Assembly (NCBI GenBank): GCA_008711135.1
Contig: VUAW01000004.1
Span: forward strand, 161,582 to 225,581
Origin: Rhodobacteraceae bacterium LNNU 3342
Lineage (GTDB): Bacteria; Pseudomonadota; Alphaproteobacteria; Rhodobacterales; Rhodobacteraceae
DNA: 64,000 bases
Direction: 5' to 3'
Shown here piece after piece: positions 1-10,066 of the stretch (its first letter is position 1; each line of letters opens with the position of its first letter). Made by a program: the position numbers and the translations under genes. Below the pieces are notes generated by a model. The model ran no database searches. It was not told the origin of the DNA and saw only the letters and a list, made by a program, of their open reading frames with translations.

Positions 1-1896
1 CGGCGTCATGATCCGCGTCGTGACCGGAGAGTTCTGGCGGATGAAGGTGTTCACCTCATCCTCGACACGGCGCAGCTCCTCGGGCGTCAGCGCCTTCGAG
101 TGGCTGAAGTCAAAGCGGAGGCGATCCTCGGCATTCAGCGACCCGCGCTGCGCGACGTGATCGCCCAGGGCCTGACGCAGTGCCTCGTGCAGCAGGTGCG
201 TTGCCGAATGGTTGGCGCGGATGGCGCTGCGCCGGGCGTGATCAACCTCAAGCTCCGCACCTTGGCCGGTGCTGATCGTGCCTTCGGTCACCTCGGCCAC
301 GTGGACAAACACGCCTTGCGCCTTTTTCGTGTCTGTGATGCGGGCGGTGCCGGTCTCGGTGCGCAGCATGCCGCTGTCGCCCACCTGCCCGCCAGATTCC
401 GCATAGAACGGCGACTGGTTCACGACGATCTGGACACTGTCGCCCGCCTTGGCCTCCGCGACAGCGGCCCCGCCTGCGACAAGCGCCAGAACCTGGCCTT
501 CGGCCTTTTCGGTGTCATAGCCCAAGAATTCCGTGGCCCCGTGCTGTTCGGCAAGGTCAAACCAGATCGCGGCTTCCTTGGTTTCGCCGGAACCGGCCCA
601 GGCGGCACGTGCCTTGGCCTTCTGTTCGGCCATTGCGGCCTCGAAGCCGTTGACATCGACTGCCCGGCCCTTTTCCCGCAGGGCGTCCTGCGTCAGGTCA
701 AGCGGGAAGCCATAGGTGTCGTAAAGCCGGAACGCGGTTTCGCCAGGCAGCGCCGACCCTTCGGGCAGGCGGCCAAGCTCGTCGTCCAGCAGCCGAAGAC
801 CGCGATCCAGCGTTTGGCGGAAGCGCGTTTCCTCCAGCCGCAGCGTTTCCTCGATCAGCGCCTGCGCGCGGGTAAGTTCGGGATAGGCGGCTCCCATCTG
901 CCGCACCAGCGCGGGCACCAGCCGGTGCATTAGCGGATCCTGCGCGCCCAGCTGATGGGCATGGCGCATCGCGCGGCGCATGATCCGGCGCAGCACATAG
1001 CCTCGCCCTTCATTCGACGGCATGACTCCGTCCGCGATCAGGAATGAGGTCGAACGCAGGTGGTCCGCAATGACCCGGTGGTGCATCTTGCCGGGACCAT
1101 CCGGGTCCGCGCTCGTCGCGTGGGCCGAGGCCTCGATCAGGCTGCGCATCAGGTCGGTGTCATAGTTGTCGTGCTTGCCCTGCAGCAGCGCGCCGATCCG
1201 CTCCAGCCCCATGCCGGTGTCGATCGACGGGCGCGGCAGGCCGGTGCGGCTGCCATCCTCATGCTGTTCGAACTGCATGAAGACGAGGTTCCAGATCTCG
1301 ATGAAACGGTCGCCATCCTCATCGGCGCTGCCGGGGGGGCCGCCCCAGATGTGGTCGCCATGGTCAAAGAAGATTTCGGTGCAGGGACCGCAGGGACCGG
1401 TCGGACCCATCATCCAGAAGTTGTCGTTGGTCGGGATGCGGATGATGCGGTCATCCGACAGGCCCGCGGCCTTTTTCCAGATGTTCGCGGCCTCGTCATC
1501 CGTGTGGTAGACGGTGACCAGCAGCCGGTCCTTGGGAATGCCGAACTCCTTGGTGATCAGCTCCCAAGCATAGGGGATGGCCTCGGACTTGAAGTAGTCG
1601 CCGAAGCTGAAGTTGCCGAGCATCTCGAAGAACGTGTGGTGCCGGGCGGTGTAGCCCACGTTGTCGAGATCGTTGTGCTTGCCCCCGGCGCGGACGCATT
1701 TCTGGGCCGTCGTGGCGCGGGAATAGTCGCGCTGCTCAACCCCGGTAAAGACGTTCTTGAACTGGACCATGCCCGAGTTCGTGAACATCAGGGTCGGGTC
1801 GTTTCGCGGCACAAGAGGCGAGCTGTCCACCACCGCGTGGCCGTTCCGGCCAAAGTAGTCGAGGAAGGTCGAGCGGATGTCGTTGAGCGATGGCAT
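1..1896 (-). CDS. alaS: Alanine--tRNA ligase, N-terminal 632 residues (3' end outside window)
   Basis: This enzyme charges tRNA-Ala with alanine in the cytoplasm and edits mischarged tRNA. The reverse-strand frame is open from the ATG at 1896 to the window edge, giving 632 of the roughly 880 residues usual for the family. The N-terminal class II catalytic domain is clear: it opens [16 protein letters not shown] and carries the [15 protein letters not shown] and GMGLER segments. Near residue 560 the editing-domain zinc motif [12 protein letters not shown] (HxxxH) is present. The second half of the editing site and the C-Ala domain lie outside the window. The start was chosen because upstream sequence loses similarity and the family normally starts with M-x-S-x-N-x-IR. 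It is downstream of recA on the same strand, 132 bp away with a terminator between them. Assignment is certain; only the end is missing. Confidence 0.97.
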   Translation of the reverse strand, partial: MPSLNDIRSTFLDYFGRNGHAVVDSSPLVPRNDPTLMFTNSGMVQFKNVFTGVEQRDYSRATTAQKCVRAGGKHNDLDNVGYTARHHTFFEMLGNFSFGDYFKSEAIPYAWELITKEFGIPKDRLLVTVYHTDDEAANIWKKAAGLSDDRIIRIPTNDNFWMMGPTGPCGPCTEIFFDHGDHIWGGPPGSADEDGDRFIEIWNLVFMQFEQHEDGSRTGLPRPSIDTGMGLERIGALLQGKHDNYDTDLMRSLIEASAHATSADPDGPGKMHHRVIADHLRSTSFLIADGVMPSNEGRGYVLRRIMRRAMRHAHQLGAQDPLMHRLVPALVRQMGAAYPELTRAQALIEETLRLEETRFRQTLDRGLRLLDDELGRLPEGSALPGETAFRLYDTYGFPLDLTQDALREKGRAVDVNGFEAAMAEQKAKARAAWAGSGETKEAAIWFDLAEQHGATEFLGYDTEKAEGQVLALVAGGAAVAEAKAGDSVQIVVNQSPFYAESGGQVGDSGMLRTETGTARITDTKKAQGVFVHVAEVTEGTISTGQGAELEVDHARRSAIRANHSATHLLHEALRQALGDHVAQRGSLNAEDRLRFDFSHSKALTPEELRRVEDEVNTFIRQNSPVTTRIMTP

Positions 1897-1990
1897 GAGG
1901 GCCTCCGGCAGGTGCGGTTCGGAAACACCGTTTAGCGGCAGCCCGTTGCGCTGTCCACTGCCGCCGTAGAACTGGAAAGCCGCAGATACG

Positions 1991-2019
1991 AAGGCCCCGC
2001 CGGAATGCGGCGGGGCTTT
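1991..2019 (-). terminator. Hairpin terminator after recA
   Basis: An 8-bp GC-rich stem (GCCCCGCC/GGCGGGGC), extended by A-T pairs, lies 10 bp past the recA stop codon. The T-run on the recA strand is short, so termination may be incomplete and some readthrough into alaS is possible. Confidence 0.7.
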
Positions 2020-2028
2020 GGTGCTTGA

Positions 2029-3102
2029 TCAGCTGTCGACAACGTCGTCAGACGCGTCATTCTCGCTCATGTGAAAGTCGAGCCCGTGCGAGGCGCGGAT
2101 CTTCTCCTCGATCTCACCGGTAATGGCCGGGTTCGACTTGAGGAAGTTCTTCGCGTTCTCACGTCCCTGGCCGATCCGTTCGTCGCCATAGGAATACCAA
2201 GAGCCCGATTTCTCCACCACGCCGGCCTTGACGCCAAGGTCGAGGATCTCACCGGTCTTGGAGATGCCTTCGCCGTACATGATATCGAATTCCACCTGCT
2301 TGAACGGCGGAGCCACCTTGTTCTTCACCACCTTGACGCGGGTGGAGTTGCCGACCACCTCGTCCCGGTCCTTGATCGAGCCGATGCGACGGATGTCGAG
2401 TCGCACGGAGGCATAGAACTTCAGCGCGTTGCCGCCGGTGGTGGTTTCGGGGCTACCGAACATGACGCCGATCTTCATCCGGATCTGGTTGATGAAGATC
2501 ACCATGCAGTTCGACCGGCTGATCGAGCTGGTGAGCTTGCGCATCGCCTGGCTCATCAGGCGGGCTTGGGAGCCCATCTGCATGTCGCCCATGTCGCCCT
2601 CGATCTCGGACTTGGGCGTCAGCGCCGCGACCGAGTCGACAACCACAAGGCTCACCGCCCCCGACCGCACCAGCGTGTCGACGATCTCAAGCGCCTGTTC
2701 GCCAGTGTCGGGCTGGCTGATCAGCAGTTCGTCCAGGTTTACGCCCAGCTTGCGTGCATATAGCGGATCAAGTGCGTGTTCAGCGTCGACAAAGGCGCAG
2801 ACGCCGCCCTTCTTCTGTTCCTCAGCCACGACATGCAGCGTCAGCGTAGTTTTCCCTGAACTTTCAGGGCCGTAGATTTCGATGATGCGCCCCTTCGGCA
2901 GGCCGCCGATGCCAAGGGCGATGTCCAGACCCAGCGACCCGGTAGAGGTCGCCTCGATCTCGGCCACGGGATTGTCGCCCCCCAGGCGCATGATCGAGCC
3001 CTTGCCGAACTGCCGTTCGATCTGGGCAAGCGCGCTGTCGAGCGCCTTCTGCCGGTCTGTTGTGCGCTTGTCGGTCATGTCGAGTAAGCTCGCGGTTGCC
3101 AT
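2029..3102 (-). CDS. recA: Recombinase RecA
   Basis: RecA polymerises on single-stranded DNA, catalyses homologous strand exchange and triggers LexA self-cleavage in the SOS response. The 357-residue protein has the normal family length. Visible are the Walker A motif GPESSGKTT (near residue 70), the Walker B strand [11 protein letters not shown], the L2 region ending [10 protein letters not shown] and the signature [12 protein letters not shown]. The frame stays open upstream to 3435, but similarity begins at MATASLLDM, so the start at 3102 is preferred; the longer N-terminus would read through the promoter and SOS box. The C-terminus is acidic ([12 protein letters not shown]), as in other RecA proteins, where it moderates DNA binding. 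An SOS box lies 52 bp upstream and a terminator follows, so it is probably monocistronic and damage-inducible. Confidence 0.98.
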   Translation of the reverse strand: MATASLLDMTDKRTTDRQKALDSALAQIERQFGKGSIMRLGGDNPVAEIEATSTGSLGLDIALGIGGLPKGRIIEIYGPESSGKTTLTLHVVAEEQKKGGVCAFVDAEHALDPLYARKLGVNLDELLISQPDTGEQALEIVDTLVRSGAVSLVVVDSVAALTPKSEIEGDMGDMQMGSQARLMSQAMRKLTSSISRSNCMVIFINQIRMKIGVMFGSPETTTGGNALKFYASVRLDIRRIGSIKDRDEVVGNSTRVKVVKNKVAPPFKQVEFDIMYGEGISKTGEILDLGVKAGVVEKSGSWYSYGDERIGQGRENAKNFLKSNPAITGEIEEKIRASHGLDFHMSENDASDDVVDS

Positions 3103-3153
3103 AGGGTCTACCCTTTGTTTCATAGCGTGCTGGAAACGGCAATCGCCGCCTGT

Positions 3154-3168
3154 GTTCGCCAGTTGTTC
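3154..3168 (-). promoter_or_regulatory. LexA/SOS box upstream of recA
   Basis: The sequence GTTC-N7-GTTC (on the recA strand GAAC-N7-GAAC) is the direct-repeat LexA operator known from Rhodobacter, Rhizobium and other alphaproteobacteria. It sits 52 bp before the recA start, directly next to a TATATG hexamer at 3170-3175 that could be the -10 element, so bound LexA would block RNA polymerase. Confidence 0.9.
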
Positions 3169-3304
3169 GCATATAGGACCAAACAGGGAACATTTCCAGA
3201 GCATTCGCTTCAAATCCAACTTTTTAACGCAGAGGTTAAGAAGATGTTTACGCGGGCCTCGGAGCGGGGCATTTTCCCCGGGCAATAGAAAGTAAAGGAT
3301 TGCC

Positions 3305-3916
3305 ATGCTTGTTTTTTGGCAGCAGCGGCTGGTGTTTCTTGCCACGCCCAAGACTGGCTCCACCGCGATTGGCGCAGCGCTCGAATCGCTGGCCAGCGTT
3401 TCTATCCAGCGTCCGCCAGAACTGAAACATACCAACGCACAGCGCTATAGGCGTTTCCTGGCCCCCTATCTTGAGAAGTCCGCGGGCCACCAATTCGAAG
3501 TGGCGGCCCTGATGCGCGAACCGATCGACTGGCTGGGCAGCTGGTATCGCTTTCGTCAGCGCGAAGATCTGTCCGATCCCCGCAAAAGCACCCGCGACAT
3601 GAGCTTCAACTCCTTTGTCGAGGCGTATCTGGAAGCTGAACGTCCGGCCTTTGCGGATGTGGGCGCCCAAAGCAAGTTCCTCACCAAGCAGGGTGAACTG
3701 ATCGTCGATCACCTGTTCCGGTACGAGGATATCCAGGATTTCGTGATCTTCCTCGAAGACCGGTTGGATTGCGAGGTTCTGCTACCGCGGGTCAACGTCT
3801 CGCCGGATGCGGACGTGACGCTGGACCCGGCACTGGCGGACCGGTTGCGCGCGGAACAGGCCGCGGATTTCGAACTGTACAACAGCATTCCCCGCTACGT
3901 TCCGGCGCATGCATGA
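3305..3916 (+). CDS. Sulfotransferase-fold family protein
   Basis: This 203-residue protein starts [22 protein letters not shown]. The motif TPKTGSTAI has the form of the 5'-phosphosulfate-binding loop (PSB loop) of PAPS-dependent sulfotransferases, and the segment [17 protein letters not shown] resembles the 3'-phosphate-binding region (R-x-P-x-x-x-x-x-S). It is about 50-100 residues shorter than full cytosolic sulfotransferases. Similar rhodobacterial proteins have often carried the name gamma-glutamyl kinase, which nothing in this sequence supports. No signal peptide or membrane segment is seen. It lies divergent to recA and convergent with cckA, and neither neighbour suggests a substrate. 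Actual sulfotransferase activity is an inference from the two motifs. Confidence 0.65.
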   Translation: MLVFWQQRLVFLATPKTGSTAIGAALESLASVSIQRPPELKHTNAQRYRRFLAPYLEKSAGHQFEVAALMREPIDWLGSWYRFRQREDLSDPRKSTRDMSFNSFVEAYLEAERPAFADVGAQSKFLTKQGELIVDHLFRYEDIQDFVIFLEDRLDCEVLLPRVNVSPDADVTLDPALADRLRAEQAADFELYNSIPRYVPAHA

Positions 3917-3919
3917 AAC

Positions 3920-3941
3920 GGCTGGGGGCCTTCTGGCCCCC
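3920..3941. terminator. Hairpin between convergent genes
   Basis: A perfect 7-bp stem GGGGGCC/GGCCCCC with a TTCT loop fills the 29-bp gap between the sulfotransferase-like gene and the end of cckA. No T-run follows on either strand, so it is probably a stem shared by both genes as a weak terminator or 3'-end stabiliser. Confidence 0.5.
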
Positions 3942-3945
3942 GCCC

Positions 3946-6234
3946 TCAGCTTAGCTGCGCCTGAACGGTCGCTGTCAGGTCAGTCAGCGAAAACGGCTTG
4001 GGCAGGAAGACCGAGTTCGGGATTCGCGCCTGCGTGTCGGCAAAGCTGTCCTCGGCATATCCCGACATGAAGATGACCTTGACGCCGGGACGGTCGCGCA
4101 GCGCCTCACGCACCCAGGTAGGCCCGTCCACGCCCGGCATGATCACGTCGGTCAGGAACACGTCCACCTTGACCTCGGGGTTTTCCAGAATCTCGAGCGC
4201 CTCCTCGGCATGTTCGGCCTCCAGCACCGTATAACCGCGCAGCCGCAGGGCCCGGGCGGCAAAGGCCCGTACCGGCGCCTCGTCCTCGACCAGCAGAACA
4301 ACCCCCTCGCCGGGACCAAGCACCGGCGCCGCAGGCTCGGCCGGTTCCGGCGCTGCGCGGGTGCCTTCGTGCGCCGGGAAATAGAGGGAAAAGGTTGTAC
4401 CCTCGCCCACGACGCTGTCTGCAAAGACGAAGCCGCCGGTCTGCTTGACGATGCCGTAGACCGTGGACAGGCCCAGCCCTGTCCCCTCGCCGGCCCGCTT
4501 GGTGGTGAAGAATGGCTCAAAGATCTTGGTCATGCTTTCCGGCGGGATGCCCACGCCCGCGTCGATCACCTGGAGTACGACATAATCCCCCGGCGGAACT
4601 ACGGCCCGATCTCGGCTGAGCGGTTGCTCCAGCCGGATGTTTCGGGCGGTCACCTGCACCTCGCCGCCTTTTGGCATGGCGTCGCGGGCATTCACTACGA
4701 GGTTCATCAGCACCTGCTCCAGCTGCCTCGGGTCGGCGCGGATCAGGTCAAGTTCGGCCGGCTGCGCCACCCGAAGCCGCACCCGTTCCCCCACAAGACG
4801 GTTCAGAAGATGGCCCAGATCGGTCAGCGCATCCCGCAGGTCAATAAGCTGCGGCTGCAGCGTCTGCTTGCGTGAAAATGCAAGAAGCTGCCCCACCAGG
4901 CTTGCCGCGCGATTGGCGTTCTGGTGGATCTGCACAAGATCGGCATAGTCCGGATCAGACTTGTCATGCCGCAACAACAACAGGTCACAATGACCTGAAA
5001 TCGCAGTCAAAAGGTTGTTGAAGTCATGCGCAACGCCGCCGGCAAGCTGGCCGATCGCCTGCATCTTCTGGCTTTGCACGAACTGCGCCTCAAGCGCCTT
5101 CATCTCGGTTGCGTCATGAAGCAGCGCGTAAAGAACCGGCGTGCCTTCCTCCTGCCCGCGGCGCAGCGTCACTTGGACAAAGACCTCCTCAGGCGCATGG
5201 CTGGCCCGAACGATTTCAGGCCGGCCAAGGATGCGGCCAGCGAAGGCGTCGGCCACCCAGTCGCCAACAGGACGCCCCAGCCCTTCGACCAGATCCGACA
5301 GGCGGTCATCCGGCCCCGGCTCTGCCGCAAGCAGTTCCCGGGCAAGCCGGTTCGCGGCAAGAACCTCGCCCTGCTGGCCCAGACGCAGCAAGCCTACGGG
5401 CAGTTCCTCAAACCCAAGACCCTGGCCCTCTTCCCCGGTTGATTGCATCTCAGCGTCTCCCAGTAGAAAGATTTCCTTGCGCCCTGCGGCGGCATTGGTC
5501 GCGGCAACAAGCATCCGCTCGCCATTCGGCAGGGTCACCTGCTGCCCCGATCGCGGCTGTTCGGGAAAAACGTCCGACCAGCGAGCAATTTCCTGTCCCA
5601 GAAGCTTCTTCATGGCGCGGTTTATCGACAGCACGCTGCCGGCAGAATTCACGATCACCCGCGGCAGTGCCACCGGCTCTGCCGCCCGGCCTTCGAGGTC
5701 CGAGCCCGCCGTTTCTTCCAGCCGCCACAGGAAACCGCCCGGAACCTGATGCACCGAAAGCCGCGCGGTGCCGCTGCAGGTCGCAACATCCTCGCGGGCG
5801 GCACCCGACTCCTCTGCCTGCCGTTGCAGTCGGTAGAGTGTGCTGGAAGGCTGCGCGAACAGCCCTTCGAGCCGCCGCCGTAGGGTCTGCCCGTCCGCGC
5901 CGAACCGGCTGGTGGCCGCGCGGTTCTGGTAATGGACAGTCCCGTCCGCGTCGGTCGTAAAGGCCGGCACTGCGTCCCGCTCCACTACACCCGCCACCTG
6001 CCGCCGCATCCGCCGCAGCGAGTGGTCGTGCAGTATCCGCAGCAACCGGAACAGCAGCACTGTCCCAAGGATCGTGCCCGCAAGCGTCAGAAGCGCCAGC
6101 CCCACGATCTGATCGGCCGCCAAGAGAGCCCCTCCGCCCAGCACAAGCACGACCGGCAGCACCGGCCAGAGCCGCGGGCTGAACTGAGAAGCCATCCGCA
6201 GGATCGGGTGCGGTGTAAGAAGCGGCTGCGGCAA
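3946..6234 (-). CDS. cckA: Hybrid sensor histidine kinase CckA
   Basis: CckA starts the phosphorelay CckA-ChpT-CtrA that in rhodobacteria controls motility and gene transfer agents and in other alphaproteobacteria the cell cycle. The 762-residue protein has two N-terminal membrane segments (residues about 20-65), a PAS-like region, a HisKA dimerisation helix with the phosphoryl-accepting His403 in [12 protein letters not shown], a HATPase_c domain with N box [12 protein letters not shown] and [18 protein letters not shown], and a C-terminal receiver domain with phospho-acceptor Asp696 in [16 protein letters not shown] is characteristic of CckA. The start gives a short cytoplasmic lead before the first membrane helix. 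It stands alone on the reverse strand, 106 bp after an rRNA methyltransferase gene, with a perfect CtrA box in that gap. Alternatives are other PAS-hybrid kinases, but the domain order and HDFNN motif favour CckA strongly. Confidence 0.92.
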   Translation of the reverse strand: MPQPLLTPHPILRMASQFSPRLWPVLPVVLVLGGGALLAADQIVGLALLTLAGTILGTVLLFRLLRILHDHSLRRMRRQVAGVVERDAVPAFTTDADGTVHYQNRAATSRFGADGQTLRRRLEGLFAQPSSTLYRLQRQAEESGAAREDVATCSGTARLSVHQVPGGFLWRLEETAGSDLEGRAAEPVALPRVIVNSAGSVLSINRAMKKLLGQEIARWSDVFPEQPRSGQQVTLPNGERMLVAATNAAAGRKEIFLLGDAEMQSTGEEGQGLGFEELPVGLLRLGQQGEVLAANRLARELLAAEPGPDDRLSDLVEGLGRPVGDWVADAFAGRILGRPEIVRASHAPEEVFVQVTLRRGQEEGTPVLYALLHDATEMKALEAQFVQSQKMQAIGQLAGGVAHDFNNLLTAISGHCDLLLLRHDKSDPDYADLVQIHQNANRAASLVGQLLAFSRKQTLQPQLIDLRDALTDLGHLLNRLVGERVRLRVAQPAELDLIRADPRQLEQVLMNLVVNARDAMPKGGEVQVTARNIRLEQPLSRDRAVVPPGDYVVLQVIDAGVGIPPESMTKIFEPFFTTKRAGEGTGLGLSTVYGIVKQTGGFVFADSVVGEGTTFSLYFPAHEGTRAAPEPAEPAAPVLGPGEGVVLLVEDEAPVRAFAARALRLRGYTVLEAEHAEEALEILENPEVKVDVFLTDVIMPGVDGPTWVREALRDRPGVKVIFMSGYAEDSFADTQARIPNSVFLPKPFSLTDLTATVQAQLS

Positions 6235-6278
6235 GGAATGTCTCCGTCAGAATCACATCCCTATTGCGCCCGTAAACG

Positions 6279-6295
6279 GTTAATGTGCGATTAAC
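6279..6295 (-). promoter_or_regulatory. CtrA-binding box in front of cckA
   Basis: The 17 bp read GTTAA-N7-TTAAC, a palindrome that matches the full CtrA consensus TTAA-N7-TTAAC on both strands. It lies 45 bp before the cckA start codon and 46 bp past the end of the upstream gene, in a locally AT-rich stretch. The site suggests that phosphorylated CtrA regulates its own upstream kinase. Binding itself is an inference. Confidence 0.75.
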
Positions 6296-6340
6296 TGAGG
6301 TGATCATGCCTGGGAAAGGATGGATCAACCTCTGGCGGAG

Positions 6341-7501
6341 TCAAGCCCGGCGCATGATGCAGAGGTAGAATCCATCGCCGCCATCCAGCGGGGTCAGGCG
6401 ACGCTCTTCCTCTATCCGCCAACCCGTATGCCGCGAAAGGAACGCCGCCGTCTGGTCCCGGTTCTCGGCGTCCAATAGTGAGCAGGTGACATAGGCAATC
6501 GCACCCTCATCCGCTACCAGTTCGGCCGCGATATCAAGTATCTTTGTCTGTATCCTCACAAGCTGCGCGAGCCGTTCGGATGTCAAGAGCCACTTCGCTT
6601 CCGGGCTGCGGCGCCAACTACCGGAGCCTGAACAGGGCACGTCCAGCAGCACCAGATCAAATGGCCCCGCCGCCCGCACCTTGGCCGTCTCCAATATCCG
6701 GACGCTGGTCCCTGCCCGCGCCGCCCGCGTCGGAAGGTCCGCCATCCGCCGCGGATCGACATCATGTGCGTAAAGATCAAGCCGCGCCTGCGCTGCGGCA
6801 GCCAGCGTCTTGCCCCCGCCACCCGCGCAGTAATCCAGCACCCGCATTCCGTCCCGCAGGGGCAGCATCTCTGCGACTGCTTGGGACGCCGCATCCTGAA
6901 GTTCCACCAGCCCCTCGGCGTAAAGGCGCGAGGCCTGCACCTTTCGCGCGCCCTCCGTCACCTCAACGGCCGAGGTGGCCAGCGCAACCGGGCGCGCCAC
7001 GATCCCTTCGTCGGCAAGGGCGGCAATCGCCTCTTCCCGCCCAATCCGTGAAAGGTTGACCCGCAGAAAGACCGGAGCGCGGGACTGAAGAGCTTGGAAG
7101 ACGCGCGCAGTCTCTTCGCTCAAGCTCTGCTCCATCAGCGGGTAAAGCCAGTCGGGACAATCCAGCGCCTCTGCCGGCGCCATCTGCGGAGCAACCGGTA
7201 CCGTTTCCGTCAGCGGCGCAGGCGCGTGCCCGACGCCGGTAAAGAACTCCGCCGGCTCCAGCCCAGTCAGCCGCAGCGTGCCGATCATCAGCCCGCGCCC
7301 CGTATCGGCACCGCCCATCGCGGCAGCGGATCGGCGGCGGCGCACGGCGTCGAAAACTAGGTCGCGGATCGCAGCGCGATCCTTAGACCCGGCAAAGCGG
7401 TTCTGCCGGGCCCAGTTGGTCAGCACCTGCTCGACCGGGCTGCCCGCCAGCCAGCGGTCAAGAATCTCGATGGCTGCGGCCACCCGGGCGGCTGGTGTCA
7501 T
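6341..7501 (-). CDS. RsmB/NOP2-family rRNA cytosine-C5 methyltransferase
   Basis: Members of this family transfer a methyl group from S-adenosylmethionine to C5 of a cytosine in rRNA; RsmB acts on 16S C967. The 386-residue protein has a helical NusB-like N-terminus and a C-terminal Rossmann methyltransferase fold. Motif I is MRVLDYCAGGGGKT, motif IV with its release cysteine is LLDVPCSGSGSWRR, and motif VI with the catalytic nucleophile is YVTCSLLDAENRD. The N-terminal region is shorter than in E. coli RsmB, so RsmB or another family member cannot be separated here. It starts 33 bp after guaB on the same strand and the two are probably cotranscribed. A terminator before cckA is not evident. 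Confidence 0.88.
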   Translation of the reverse strand: MTPAARVAAAIEILDRWLAGSPVEQVLTNWARQNRFAGSKDRAAIRDLVFDAVRRRRSAAAMGGADTGRGLMIGTLRLTGLEPAEFFTGVGHAPAPLTETVPVAPQMAPAEALDCPDWLYPLMEQSLSEETARVFQALQSRAPVFLRVNLSRIGREEAIAALADEGIVARPVALATSAVEVTEGARKVQASRLYAEGLVELQDAASQAVAEMLPLRDGMRVLDYCAGGGGKTLAAAAQARLDLYAHDVDPRRMADLPTRAARAGTSVRILETAKVRAAGPFDLVLLDVPCSGSGSWRRSPEAKWLLTSERLAQLVRIQTKILDIAAELVADEGAIAYVTCSLLDAENRDQTAAFLSRHTGWRIEEERRLTPLDGGDGFYLCIMRRA

Positions 7502-7534
7502 GTCTTACCTCAACTTCACGGTGCAGAGCGTTGA

Positions 7535-10062
<2,528 letters not shown>

Positions 10063-10066
10063 GCCA

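Noticed and set aside
100..933. Forward frame of 277 codons opposite alaS
   Set aside because: It is the complement of clear alanyl-tRNA synthetase coding sequence and has no family resemblance.
3224..3239. TTAA-N8-TTAA upstream of recA, resembling a CtrA site
   Set aside because: The spacing is 8 instead of 7 bp and the flanking C is missing, so it does not meet the CtrA consensus, unlike the site before cckA.
5450..6328. A 292-codon reverse frame inside cckA
   Set aside because: It overlaps the cckA N-terminus in another phase, is of low complexity (Ala/Gly/Arg) and has no recognisable domain.
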